Source of the DNA: Bifidobacterium oedipodis
GTDB taxonomy: Bacteria > Actinomycetota > Actinomycetes > Actinomycetales > Bifidobacteriaceae
Direction of reading: 5' to 3'
DNA: 64,000 bases
Assembly: GCF_012932425.1 (NCBI RefSeq)
Contig: NZ_JAAIII010000001.1
Location: forward strand, 434,001-498,000
Of this stretch, positions 7,937 through 16,690 are shown piece after piece (positions within the stretch are counted from its first letter, which is position 1; each line of letters begins with the position of its first letter). Both the position numbers and the translations under genes were made by a program. Under the pieces are notes generated by a model that did not search any database, was not told the origin of the DNA, and worked only from the letters and a program-made list of their open reading frames with translations.

Positions 7937-7969
7937 GTTGCGCAACAGATTCGCCGATGTGTTGCGCAA
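7937..7969. promoter_or_regulatory. paired GTTGCGCAAC palindromes, candidate TetR operators
   Basis: GTTGCGCAAC (7937-7946) is a perfect 10-bp palindrome, and GTTGCGCAA recurs at 7961-7969, spaced 24 bp start to start. A degenerate copy, GTTGCATAAC, sits at 7863-7872. All three lie between the divergent membrane protein (start 7829) and the TetR gene (start 7984), where an autoregulating TetR protein would bind. Confidence 0.5.
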
Positions 7970-7983
7970 GTGATGGGGTGAGT

Positions 7984-8487
7984 ATGGATTTGCGCACTCG
8001 TTACACGTTAGATGCCATTGACAAGGCGTTCTTTCAGCTGCTTCGGAAACAGCCGTTGGAGACGATCACCGTTTCGCAGATATGCAAACTCGCGCAAATC
8101 AACCGCTCCACTTTCTACCGGTATTACGGTGGCGCACATGATTTAGTGGAGCATTGCATTGATGATGTGCTCGATTCCGTGCGCGGGGATCTTCAGTCCA
8201 ATGCCGACGATATGCGTGCGTGTTTCTGCCTGATTTTTACCACGTTGCATAAGCATAGGGATTTGTTCGCGCTGTTGCGCGAACAAGGGGCGTTGCGTGA
8301 CCTGTCGGCCTATTTCTTCCGGTATTTCTCCACCCTATCCGAGCAAAATCATTCGACTCTGCGGCATTACTTCCTGTATTACGGATTCGTAGGGGTGTTC
8401 CGCTACTGGTTGGAGCGCGGCATGATGGAAAGCCCGGAAGAAATTGCGGCCGAAGCATATGACCTGTATCGCAAACTCTCGTCGTAG
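7984..8487 (+). CDS. TetR/AcrR family transcriptional regulator
   Basis: A 167-residue one-domain repressor. The N-terminal HTH is ETITVSQICKLAQINRSTFYRYYGGAHDLVEHC (residues ~22-54). The C-terminal half ends in FLYYGFVGVFRYWLERGMMESPEEIAAEAYDLY, the pattern of the TetR_C_8-like group that often controls membrane proteins. The ligand is unknown. The ATG at 7984 is chosen over an in-frame upstream TTG (7957), which would lie inside the palindromes. The binding site is weak (GGGGTG). It is divergent from the membrane-protein gene at 7829 and probably autoregulated through the nearby palindromes. Confidence 0.85.
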   Translation: MDLRTRYTLDAIDKAFFQLLRKQPLETITVSQICKLAQINRSTFYRYYGGAHDLVEHCIDDVLDSVRGDLQSNADDMRACFCLIFTTLHKHRDLFALLREQGALRDLSAYFFRYFSTLSEQNHSTLRHYFLYYGFVGVFRYWLERGMMESPEEIAAEAYDLYRKLSS

Positions 8488-8570
8488 AAGGATTCCATTG
8501 ACATACCGGCAAGAAGCCGATCAGCGGTTCCGTGTGACAGGTAATGTACATATACATACAAGGGCGTGTG

Positions 8571-8885
8571 TCAGTCTTTCACGTATTCGAGGATGTCGCC
8601 GGGTTGGCAGTCTAGGGCCTCGCAGATTGCGGCCAGGGTGGAAAAGCGGATCGCACTGACGCGGTTGTTTTTGATTTTCGACAGGTTCACATTCGTGATG
8701 CCCACCTGTTCCGCAAGCCAGCTCAACGACCGACCCCGTTCGACCATCATCCGGTCGAGCCGCAGGACGATGTGGCCGTGCATGTCATCGATACTCGCGA
8801 TACCGCTTTCGGCGCTGGGGGATTCTGCGGCCTCGAAAGTGATCGGAGAGAGGTTCGCCGCGCCAGATTCATGTGGTTCGCTCAT
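8571..8885 (-). CDS. XRE-family helix-turn-helix regulator (YozG-like)
   Basis: A 104-residue protein with an N-terminal ~38-residue acidic tail and a Cro/CI-type HTH, VLRLDRMMVERGRSLSWLAEQVGITNVNLSKIKNNRVSAIRFSTLAAICEALDCQPGDILEY. This form, with the RLDRMM... opening and CQPGDILEY end, is the YozG-like type that habitually follows DUF2975 membrane proteins. The ATG at 8885 overlaps the stop of the upstream gene as ATGA, so translation is probably coupled. An upstream in-frame start at 8972 would overlap the membrane gene by ~90 bp and is rejected. Confidence 0.85.
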   Translation of the reverse strand: MSEPHESGAANLSPITFEAAESPSAESGIASIDDMHGHIVLRLDRMMVERGRSLSWLAEQVGITNVNLSKIKNNRVSAIRFSTLAAICEALDCQPGDILEYVKD

Positions 8886-9550
8886 AGCAATCCGTCCACT
8901 TCCGTCTGCAGCTGTAATCCGTATTCGAACACATGCGCCAGCGTCAGCATGATGAATCCGACCATCACGCATATCGCATTGGATCCAACGGAGATGCTGG
9001 CGCCACGGTCAGTGGCGAAGATGGCGATTGCTCCAAGAACGAATGTGATCAGTGGAACCGCGACCATGAACCATCCCATGCGCCGAAGCCGTTGCGTGAT
9101 CGAGGCGACGAACGGTGTGCCCTCCGGGCGGTTTTCGGCCCAACTGCTCAGGTCGCGGCACATACCTGCGATTTCGCGCAAGGTGAGCGCGAACAACGCG
9201 TAGGTGGCGATGGCGGCGGCCAAAGCCAGCGCGAGATTCAGCCATTCGATGGATTGCGCGCTTTGGACGGCGTTGAACGTCGTGTTCAGAACGGTCGGGT
9301 GAATGGAGAGATGGAAGTCGGAGTCGCCGAATATGGTCTGAACGGCGTCACCGTCGCCGGAGACAGCGAAAGGTTCGCCGGGTTTCATCGCAGCGACGAT
9401 GAGTATGACGGCGATGGCGGCGGTTACCGCGACAGCGACCCACATCAACATCTGTGCGGCGTTTGCGATGACCCATGCAATGCGGTTGAACGCACGCAAG
9501 CGGGCTACGGCTCCGTCAGACTTTGCGTATGTGCGTAGCTCGTTGTCCAT
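8882..9550 (-). CDS. DUF2975 domain membrane protein
   Basis: A 222-residue protein with four membrane segments: residues ~26-53 (AWVIANAAQMLMWVAVAVTA...), ~103-122 (LNLALALAAAIATYALFALT), ~159-180 and ~188-207. The segment LREIAGMCRDLSSWAENRPEGTPF is the typical cytoplasmic loop of the family. An extracytoplasmic loop lies between segments one and two. The function is unknown. It is co-transcribed with an XRE regulator, which may be sequestered or modulated by it (inference). AAGGAG precedes the ATG. Its promoter is well formed and flanked by two repeat operators. Confidence 0.8.
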   Translation of the reverse strand: MDNELRTYAKSDGAVARLRAFNRIAWVIANAAQMLMWVAVAVTAAIAVILIVAAMKPGEPFAVSGDGDAVQTIFGDSDFHLSIHPTVLNTTFNAVQSAQSIEWLNLALALAAAIATYALFALTLREIAGMCRDLSSWAENRPEGTPFVASITQRLRRMGWFMVAVPLITFVLGAIAIFATDRGASISVGSNAICVMVGFIMLTLAHVFEYGLQLQTEVDGLL

Positions 9551-9589
9551 GATGATCTCCTTATAAGGCGTCCGTCAGCAATGACGGTG

Positions 9590-9642
9590 TTATCGTTTGT
9601 CGATAAATCCAGTATGACCACATATTTATCGTTTGTCAATAA
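9590..9642 (-). promoter_or_regulatory. promoter of the DUF2975-XRE operon flanked by two TTATCG-N5-CGATAA operators
   Basis: On the minus strand TTGACA (9639-9634) and CATACT (9616-9611) are spaced by exactly 17 bp. TTATCGTTTGTCGATAA covers 9590-9606, just downstream of the -10. TTATCGTTTGTCAATAA covers 9626-9642 and contains the -35. The two copies start 36 bp apart. They are the obvious binding sites for the operon's own XRE regulator. The rest of the gap to the next gene (9643-9928) shows no clear element, apart from a 17-codon reading frame from an ATG at 9738 that I do not call. Confidence 0.65.
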
Positions 9643-9928
9643 AACTTTGTCGTGTTGCGATAACACATGTCGTCCAGGAGACTAGAGCTCATACGGGCAA
9701 GCTGGTGTTCGCGGCGGGTGTGTACAGTATGGAGCCGATGAACAGCAAAAACCCTCGCCAGCTGGTTCCAATGTCGGATCTGTTCGACTGAACCGATTCC
9801 GCATGTCCCGCAGCGGATCGACGCATCCCGCGTGCCAGACGTGCCTGCCGTGCGCGCGAAACCCGCAGCGCGACCCACGACGCATCAATCGAATTCAGAA
9901 CAATCTTCCCAAGGGCTTATTCATCACT

Positions 9929-11386
9929 ATGACCAACAATTACACGAACGACTCCGCCCAAACCGCTCCCAACGGCGGCAAACAGGCCGTCGAAGGCAAA
10001 CTCATCATCGTGGTGGTCGCGCTCGCGATCCTCACCTTCCTCGGCGTCCTGTCCGAAACCAGCCTCAACATCGCCTACTCCGCGCTGATGACGGAATTCT
10101 CCCTCTCCGCATCCGTGGTGCAATGGCTCACTACCGGTTACCTGCTGCTGCTATCGGTGTCAATCCCCACCTCGCCGTTCCTGGTGCGCACCTTCCCGAC
10201 AAAAGCGTTATTCGTCACAGCGGTTGCCGTATTCGCTGCAGGCACCCTGCTCGGCGCGGTGGCCGTGAATTTCCCGATGCTGCTCGCCGCAAGACTGGTG
10301 ATGGCTCTCGGCACCGGCATCTCGCTGCCGCTGCTGACCAACATCATCCTGGAAAAAGCACCGCTCGAGCAGCGTGGCATGATGCTTGGCCTCGTCAGCC
10401 TCGTCACCTGCGTGGCACCCGCCATCGGGCCTGTGTTCGGCGGCATGGTGATGGAATACCTCGACTGGCATTGGATCTTCTACGCGATGCTGCCGTTCCT
10501 CGTGCTGTCGCTTGCACTCGGCATCGCCACCGTTCCCGACATCCGAAAGGGGGAGAAGGGCTATATCTCCGTTCCCTCACTGCTGGTGATCGCTCTCGGC
10601 CTATCCGGTCTGATTGTTGCAGTAAGTTTCTTCGCCGAATGGAATGGCGACTGGCGTTTCTGGGCCACATTGGTCGGCAGCGTCATCGTGCTCGCCGCGT
10701 TCGCCGTAGCGCAGCTCAAGATGGAGCATCCGCTGATCGAGGTGCGCGTGTTCGCTTATCCGGGGTTCAGCCTCGGCATGCTGATCCTCATTATGAGCTC
10801 AGGCGGTGTGCTCGGACTGAACTTCCTGCTACCGATCCTGCTACAGCGAGGCTTCGGCCAAACCAGTATGGTCGCGGCGCTGGTACTGCTGCCCGGCGCG
10901 ATCATCGGAGCCGTATCCGCGCCGTTGATCGGTAGTGCGTTGAAAAACCATTTCCCACCCAAGTTCATTATCTGCGGATTCATCGGCGTAAGTGTGATGG
11001 ATGCCGTACTGATGCTTGGCGGCGGCAACGAGTTGGTGGTGGCCATTGCCTTCGCCATGTTCATGGCCGCTTCGGGCTTCGTGCTTGTGCCCGATCAGAC
11101 GCACGCGTTGAATCAGCTGCCGGCGCGATTGAACGCTGACGGATCGGCCGCGATGAACACCATCCAGCAGCTTGCCGGTGCAATCGGCACCGCAGTCGCC
11201 AGTGCACTGATCACCGAAGCCAGTACGGCAGGATTAAACAATGGCTTGAGTGAAACTGACGCGTATGTGAGTGGATTCGCCTCGAGTATGCATATCATGG
11301 TTGGTGTCGGCGTGACGGGCGTTATTCTCGCGGCACTTATGTTCCGTTTCTCGACTCGTCGACCGCCTGAACTCGTCGGGGCATGA
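9929..11386 (+). CDS. MFS transporter, DHA2 drug-exporter type (14 TM)
   Basis: A 485-residue EmrB/QacA-type major facilitator with about 14 hydrophobic segments. It starts with the helix LIIVVVALAILTFLGVLSETSLNIAYSAL, whose ETSLNIAYPAL-like motif is the family's motif D1. ARLVMALGTGISLPLL and APAIGPVFGGMVM correspond to the antiporter motif C region. It should use the proton gradient to export a hydrophobic compound across the cytoplasmic membrane. The substrate is unknown. The ATG at 9929 begins the polar N-terminus just before the first helix. An upstream in-frame ATG (9803) has no binding site. It is followed 51 bp later by the dehydrogenase gene. Confidence 0.85.
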   Translation: MTNNYTNDSAQTAPNGGKQAVEGKLIIVVVALAILTFLGVLSETSLNIAYSALMTEFSLSASVVQWLTTGYLLLLSVSIPTSPFLVRTFPTKALFVTAVAVFAAGTLLGAVAVNFPMLLAARLVMALGTGISLPLLTNIILEKAPLEQRGMMLGLVSLVTCVAPAIGPVFGGMVMEYLDWHWIFYAMLPFLVLSLALGIATVPDIRKGEKGYISVPSLLVIALGLSGLIVAVSFFAEWNGDWRFWATLVGSVIVLAAFAVAQLKMEHPLIEVRVFAYPGFSLGMLILIMSSGGVLGLNFLLPILLQRGFGQTSMVAALVLLPGAIIGAVSAPLIGSALKNHFPPKFIICGFIGVSVMDAVLMLGGGNELVVAIAFAMFMAASGFVLVPDQTHALNQLPARLNADGSAAMNTIQQLAGAIGTAVASALITEASTAGLNNGLSETDAYVSGFASSMHIMVGVGVTGVILAALMFRFSTRRPPELVGA

Positions 11387-11437
11387 TCCAAGGCGGATTG
11401 CAGGACGGCACAGGAGACGGATAAAGGAGACAGACGC

Positions 11438-12403
11438 ATGGTCACGACGAATCGATCTCGAGTGGTAGTGGTTGGTACTGGCCAGGTGGGCTCGGCGGTG
11501 GCGTCGTCCATTGTGCTGCAGGGATTGACCAATGAGCTGGTGCTCATCAATCATAATCCTGAAAAGGCGCGTGGATTGGCAATGGATCTGGCCGATGGTT
11601 CGGAATTTCTCGGCCGGTTCGTTTCCATCAGACAAGGCGACTGGGATGATTGCGCCCAAGCCGATATCATTATCGTCACCGCGGGCCCGCGCCCGGTTGA
11701 AGGGCAGAATCGTTTGGATGGTCTGATGGCCGCCGTCGACATCGTTGATCCGATGCTGGGCCATATCAGAGAATCTGGGTTTGACGGCATTCTCATCATG
11801 GTGTCTAATCCGGTCGATGTGCTCAGCTGGTATGCATGGAAGCGCACCGGTCTGCCGCGCGCACAGGTGATCGGTTCGGGTACTGCGCTTGACACCTCGC
11901 GTATGAAAACCATCATCGGTGAGGTCACTGGTCTTGATCCTCGCACCGTGTCCGGATATGTTATCGGCGAGCATGGTGACTCGCAGTTCATTCCATGGTC
12001 GACGGTCTCCTTCGTTGGCAAATCGTTCTCGCAGTTTCTTGCTGACAATCCCGGCCGATACCCCGGCGTCAGCTTGGATGGCATCGAGGATGCGACTCGA
12101 AGGCGCGGCGACGAAATCAAGAACCGTCGCGGCGGCACTAGCTACGGTATCGCTACCACGGTCGCCGGATTGGTCAAAACCATTCTGTGGGATGAACGCC
12201 GTGTGATTCCCGTATCCACGCTGATCGACGGCGAATACGAATACGGCGAGCGCGACGTGTTCTTAAGCCTGCCCATCGGATTGGACGGCAATGGCGCGAA
12301 CGAATTCACCGACCTGCATTTAACGGCGGGGGAGATGGGACGATTCCATCATTGCGCTGAAGTCGTGCGCTCGCATTGCGCGCTAATCGCTGACAGACTG
12401 TAA
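11438..12403 (+). CDS. L-2-hydroxyacid/lactate dehydrogenase, LDH1-like paralogue
   Basis: A 321-residue member of the lactate/malate dehydrogenase family. It has the NAD-binding VVVVGTGQVGSAVA, the catalytic GEHGDSQF His, and GSGTALDTSR (Asp and Arg of the active site). It resembles the bifidobacterial protein named LDH1. The substrate loop reads TAGPRPVEGQNRLDG. Counting back from the catalytic Arg, the position of the usual lactate-specific Gln102 is a Pro, so lactate is not assured and another 2-hydroxy- or 2-oxo-acid is possible. AAGGAG precedes the ATG with good spacing. The gene follows a drug exporter and is convergent with another (14-bp gap). Confidence 0.8.
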   Translation: MVTTNRSRVVVVGTGQVGSAVASSIVLQGLTNELVLINHNPEKARGLAMDLADGSEFLGRFVSIRQGDWDDCAQADIIIVTAGPRPVEGQNRLDGLMAAVDIVDPMLGHIRESGFDGILIMVSNPVDVLSWYAWKRTGLPRAQVIGSGTALDTSRMKTIIGEVTGLDPRTVSGYVIGEHGDSQFIPWSTVSFVGKSFSQFLADNPGRYPGVSLDGIEDATRRRGDEIKNRRGGTSYGIATTVAGLVKTILWDERRVIPVSTLIDGEYEYGERDVFLSLPIGLDGNGANEFTDLHLTAGEMGRFHHCAEVVRSHCALIADRL

Positions 12404-12417
12404 AAACGGTGTTAATT

Positions 12418-13824
12418 TTAATCCACTGCGACGTGGTCTGCGATTCGGCGGTTGGCTGTTATGTTTGACGGATTATGTTCCAAACGAATCGACAAGCCGA
12501 GCGTTATCAGCAACAAAGCAGCCGTGGCGAGAAAACATATGCGCATGGCCGAGGTGAAGGAGCTCATTGAAGCCACCAGCGTGCCGAAGACGGCGATGCC
12601 GAGCGTGCTGCCAACCTGACGCATCGTGTTGAACATTGCTCCCGCAATGCCTGACTGTTCCGGAGCGACCGACCGCAATACCAGCGATGATGTCGGCGGC
12701 GTGACGAACGAGCATCCACAGCCGACGACGGCGACCAGAATGGCCGCCGACCAAGCGTTCAGATGCGAACCGAGCAGTGCCATGGTGGTCAGGCCGGCGG
12801 TCATGGCAATCAGACCTCCGACCACCGGTACTCGGGTGCCATGCGCCGTGGCGATACCGGGAGAGCGCAGGTTGCCGATCATACCGGCGAACGCCGAGGG
12901 GATAAACGCCAGACCCGACATGAATGGGGAGAGTCCGAGTTCGTTCTGCAGCAGACTGGTGGTGAGGAACACCATGCCGTACCAGGCGACCATGAACACC
13001 AAGCCGATCAGCATGGATACGCGCATGTCGTATGAGCGCAACGTGCTTGGCGGCATCATCGGATGGCGAGCATGGCATTCGGCAACCGCGAACATCGCCA
13101 ACGCGGCAACGCCAATCGCCAGCAAAGAGACAACCAGTACGGAAGCGAATCCTTGTTCCCCTCCTTCGATAAGACCGGCGACCAGAGCGCCTAATCCGAC
13201 AATGGCAAGTATCTGTCCAGCGAAATCGAATGGTGCGGACCGGCGTTCGGAGGTTTGCATCTTGGGAATCAACACAAGAATCAGCAGACAGGCGGGAATA
13301 TTGATGGCGAACACCAGACTCCAGTGAATTGGCGTCAGCAGTCCTCCCAGAATCGGCCCCATGACGGCGGCAATGGTGCCACCGAACGCCCAATAGCCCA
13401 TGGCTTGCCCCTGTTCGACCGGATCAGGATAGTTCTCACGGATCACGCTCATCGATGAAGGTAGCAAAGCCGCAGCGCCCACGCCCATGATTGCACGCCC
13501 CGCAATCAGCATCGGCATCGTGAACGCGAACGTGCAGATCAGCGAACTGATAAGAAACAACGCGGAGCCGGCCGCGAACACCCGCTTGGCACCCAGCCGG
13601 TCGGAGAGATTGCCAGCACCCAACAGCAACGCGGCGAACGGCAACGTATAGCCATCCACCACCCATTGCTGTCCGGACATGCCACCGCCCAATTGTTCGC
13701 CAATGGTCGGCAGCGCAAGATTGACAATCAGCACGTCCATGCAGCTCAAAAAGAACGCAGTCGAGGCAGCCACCACCGGAATACGTGACGTAGGGTGTTG
13801 GCGCGTTGAATCGACGACGGGCAT
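12418..13824 (-). CDS. MFS transporter, DHA2 drug-exporter type
   Basis: A 468-residue 14-TM major facilitator of the EmrB/QacA class. The first helix carries SCMDVLIVNLALPTIGEQLG (motif D1, D-x-VNVALP form). GNLSDRLGAKRVF is motif A (between helices 2 and 3) and GRAIMGVGAAALLPSSMSVI...GGTIAAVMGPILGGLL is the motif B/C region. It likely exports a toxic organic compound by proton antiport. AAGGAG lies upstream of the ATG. The LysR gene is upstream on the same strand, 285 bp away. That gap (13825-14109) holds A/T-rich promoter-like sequence but no clear operator. Confidence 0.87.
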   Translation of the reverse strand: MPVVDSTRQHPTSRIPVVAASTAFFLSCMDVLIVNLALPTIGEQLGGGMSGQQWVVDGYTLPFAALLLGAGNLSDRLGAKRVFAAGSALFLISSLICTFAFTMPMLIAGRAIMGVGAAALLPSSMSVIRENYPDPVEQGQAMGYWAFGGTIAAVMGPILGGLLTPIHWSLVFAINIPACLLILVLIPKMQTSERRSAPFDFAGQILAIVGLGALVAGLIEGGEQGFASVLVVSLLAIGVAALAMFAVAECHARHPMMPPSTLRSYDMRVSMLIGLVFMVAWYGMVFLTTSLLQNELGLSPFMSGLAFIPSAFAGMIGNLRSPGIATAHGTRVPVVGGLIAMTAGLTTMALLGSHLNAWSAAILVAVVGCGCSFVTPPTSSLVLRSVAPEQSGIAGAMFNTMRQVGSTLGIAVFGTLVASMSSFTSAMRICFLATAALLLITLGLSIRLEHNPSNITANRRIADHVAVD

Positions 13825-14109
13825 ATACAGGACTCCTTATGCGAATATGGCCATCCGCGACGGATGTTCGCCGTTGTCAAAAGCGGCGCAAAGCAATGGA
13901 ACGACTATCTGCGGATACTGTAGTCCCTGTGGCTTTATGTAAGCCAATGCATAAACGGATGGCCTGACCATGCCCAACAGGTATGTTCTACGGACGTTCG
14001 GCTGTCTGAGTAGGAGCTCTTCTTATATGCTCTCTGAATATGTCCTTTGCGGATTCACTGCTTCACTGCAATCCATGATGAACAACAACAAAATATCGCT
14101 CGGAAATCG

Positions 14110-15012
14110 TTAGGATTCTTGGGAAATCAGGGTGCGAATCTCGTCCAAATAGGCTTGGCAGGCGTGCGACATGGGTTGCCCCTTGCGCCAGACCAGACTC
14201 AAATGCGCATCCATTGGAGGGTCGAGCGGCCGGGAAACCAGGTCGCCCGACCCTGTTTCTCCCGCGTCCAGCAGGGAGTCGCGCAGCGCAAGTTTGCAGC
14301 CGAATCCTTCGGCGACCATCAACTGCGAATTGTGCGTGACGTTGGTGGTGCCGATAATGTTCAGCCGGGAGATGCCTCCGCCGATCCAACCGGACAGATC
14401 GTTACGCTTGAAGGCATTGCGCGGAACGATCAGGGGAACACCCTTCAAATCCTCGCGTCGTATTGAGGAATGCGAAGCCAGCGGATGATCCCGCCGCATC
14501 ATCAACACCCATTGGTCGCGCACCGGCAGTTGCAGGTAATCGAAGCGGGACATGTCCGCAGGTTCCAGCACCAGTCCGAAATCATCCATACCCGCATCAA
14601 CCCTCTCCAGAATGTCAGTGGCATTGCCATCGAACATATGGAAACGGATACCCGGATGACGCTCATGCAATGAAGTCATGGCGCAGGCGAGCAGACGCAC
14701 GGTTTCACATTCGGCAGAACCGATGCTCACATCACCGGAAAGCTCCTGCCCGGTATGTGCCAGCTCGCGCAACGCCCTGTCACTGATCGCCACAATCTCC
14801 TCGGCGCGCCGTCGCAGCAAACGCCCCTCCTCGGTAAGTTCCAACGTACGGCCGCGCGTGCCACGAACGAACAGGGGAGCGCCGATCTCATCCTCCAAGG
14901 ATTGGATTTGACGGGACAATGTGGGCTGGCTCATGCGCAGCACATCAGCGGCCGCGGTGAACCCCTCCTCTTCAATAACCGCCAGAAAATAGCGCAACAC
15001 CCGAATCTCCAT
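14110..15012 (-). CDS. LysR-type transcriptional regulator
   Basis: A 300-residue LTTR with HTH residues 1-60 (EIRVLRYFLAVIEEEGFTAAADVLRMSQPTLSRQIQSLEDEIG) and a substrate-binding domain from ~90. The strong site GGGAGGGG lies upstream of the ATG. It is divergent from the SUMF1-flavodoxin fusion gene (start 15200) across a 187-bp gap. LysR regulators divergent from flavodoxin/DUF4405 genes are a common arrangement, and the fusion gene is the likely target (inference). It could alternatively control the MFS gene downstream on its own strand. Confidence 0.88.
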   Translation of the reverse strand: MEIRVLRYFLAVIEEEGFTAAADVLRMSQPTLSRQIQSLEDEIGAPLFVRGTRGRTLELTEEGRLLRRRAEEIVAISDRALRELAHTGQELSGDVSIGSAECETVRLLACAMTSLHERHPGIRFHMFDGNATDILERVDAGMDDFGLVLEPADMSRFDYLQLPVRDQWVLMMRRDHPLASHSSIRREDLKGVPLIVPRNAFKRNDLSGWIGGGISRLNIIGTTNVTHNSQLMVAEGFGCKLALRDSLLDAGETGSGDLVSRPLDPPMDAHLSLVWRKGQPMSHACQAYLDEIRTLISQES

Positions 15013-15199
15013 CGAAATCCCCTCCCTACATCACATCACTCTCAGGATAGAAAAGAACCGACAGCGCTGTCAATGCCCGCAAAGCATGGAGCATGCCAGT
15101 AAATCGGTATTTGCGAGCCTCCCTCGTCCACGATTATCGTCAAGCCATCGGCGGCTCGCCGGCACTCACCCATACCCCCCTCACGGAAAAGCAACACAC

Positions 15200-16687
15200 A
15201 TGATATCGACCGACCATAACGGCAACGCCGCAGCCTCAGGCAACGCCAAACTCATCACGCTCATCGCGTCCATCACCGCCATCGCACTGGTCGCAACCGG
15301 CATCTGGTGGTTCGCCATACGACGAACACCCGAACAATCATCCCAGCCAACACCCCTATCCAACACCGCCCAGCATGACAATTCAGGAGAAACCGCCATG
15401 ATGCTCATCGAAGGCGGAACATTCACCATGGGCAGCCCAGACTCACAACGCCAACGCGAAGCGGACGAGACACAACACGAAGTCACACTCTCCGACTTCC
15501 GCATCAGCCCCACCGAAGTAACACAAGCCGAATACGAACGCATCATGGGATCCAATCCAAGCCACTTTCACGGCGACGACCTCCCCGTTGAACAAGTGAC
15601 ATGGTTCGACGCCATCGAATACTGCAACCGACTCAGCGCAGCCGAAGGATTCGACCCCGTCTACACCGTAGACGGCGACAATGTGGCCTGGGATCGCTCC
15701 GCAAACGGATACCGATTGCCCACCGAAGCCGAATGGGAATATGCCGCTCGCGCCGGCACCGACACCATCTTCACCACCGGAGACCAAATCACCGCAGCAG
15801 ACGCAAACTTCGAAGGCACCTACCCCTACCTCATCGAAGAAAACTACGTCAACCACATCAACCCCGACGTGGTACAAAGCGAAAACCGCGGCGAAACCAT
15901 CGCCGTCGGATCCCTGCAGGCAAACGCCTACGGACTCTACGACATGGAAGGCAACGTATCGGAATGGGTATTCGACTACTACGGCGAATACGACACCAGC
16001 CGACGCAATAACCCATACGGACCCGAATCAGGATCGCTACGCGTCAACAGGGGAGGCGGCTACGACGACTTCGCCAAACAACTGCGCAACGCCTACCGCT
16101 CCGCCACCAACCCACGCACCCATGACCAAAACATGGGATTCCGCATCGCCCGCAACGCACAACCCGGCGAAGGAGTCGCACACACCTGGAATGCAATCAA
16201 CATCACCATCCCCAACAACCCGAGCATCCTCGTCGCCTACTTCTCCTACTCAGGCAACACCGCACACGCCGCAGAACTCATCGCCAACTCCACCGGCGCC
16301 GATCTGCACGAAATCGTGATGGCTGAACCCTACACCGGCAACATCTACGAAGCATCACAAGCAGACCTCAACAACAATGTTCGGCCAGCGCTCGCCGACC
16401 ACGTGAACAACATGGACCGTTACGACGTAATCCTGCTTGGCTACCCCACCTGGTGGTCCACCATGCCGATGCCGGTCTCAACATTCCTGGAATCCTACGA
16501 CCTAAGCGGCAAAACAATCATCCCATTCTCCTCAAACGGCGGCACCAGATTCGGTGACTCCATCTCCGACCTCGCCAAGCAAGCCCCCGGCGCACTCATC
16601 GGACAAGGATTCGAATTCACCTATTCAGGAGGAAGCGACCTGACCGACAACATCAACACCTGGCTATCCGAAAGCGGGCTGGCATAA
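15200..16687 (+). CDS. membrane-anchored SUMF1-domain/flavodoxin fusion protein
   Basis: A 495-residue protein in three parts. A single membrane helix covers residues ~17-39. A SUMF1/formylglycine-generating-enzyme-like domain covers ~64-317 (GGTFTMGSPDSQRQ, TEVTQAEYERIMG, YRLPTEAEWEYAARAGT, GLYDMEGNVSEWVFD, NMGFRIARN). A flavodoxin domain covers ~340-494 with the FMN phosphate loop FSYSGNTAHAAELI and LLGYPTWWSTMP. The SUMF1 part lacks the two catalytic cysteines of true formylglycine-generating enzymes; only one Cys (near residue 141) is present. The fusion is unusual. I infer a membrane-tethered, probably extracytoplasmic redox protein. The ATG at 15200 has no strong binding site; upstream in-frame codons extend it only with unrelated sequence. 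The T-poor, C- and A-rich coding strand differs from its neighbours. The next gene starts 3 bp later. Confidence 0.8.
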   Translation: MISTDHNGNAAASGNAKLITLIASITAIALVATGIWWFAIRRTPEQSSQPTPLSNTAQHDNSGETAMMLIEGGTFTMGSPDSQRQREADETQHEVTLSDFRISPTEVTQAEYERIMGSNPSHFHGDDLPVEQVTWFDAIEYCNRLSAAEGFDPVYTVDGDNVAWDRSANGYRLPTEAEWEYAARAGTDTIFTTGDQITAADANFEGTYPYLIEENYVNHINPDVVQSENRGETIAVGSLQANAYGLYDMEGNVSEWVFDYYGEYDTSRRNNPYGPESGSLRVNRGGGYDDFAKQLRNAYRSATNPRTHDQNMGFRIARNAQPGEGVAHTWNAINITIPNNPSILVAYFSYSGNTAHAAELIANSTGADLHEIVMAEPYTGNIYEASQADLNNNVRPALADHVNNMDRYDVILLGYPTWWSTMPMPVSTFLESYDLSGKTIIPFSSNGGTRFGDSISDLAKQAPGALIGQGFEFTYSGGSDLTDNINTWLSESGLA

Positions 16688-16690
16688 ATA

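Noticed and set aside
9738-9791. 17-codon frame ahead of the first MFS gene (possible leader peptide)
   Set aside because: GGAG is only three bases from the ATG and there is no hairpin or codon run to support attenuation. Not called.
15601-16319. Long alternative frames rich in Arg/His or Thr/Pro across the SUMF1-flavodoxin gene
   Set aside because: They are out-of-frame readings created by the T-poor, C/A-rich coding strand; only the SUMF1/flavodoxin frame shows protein domains.
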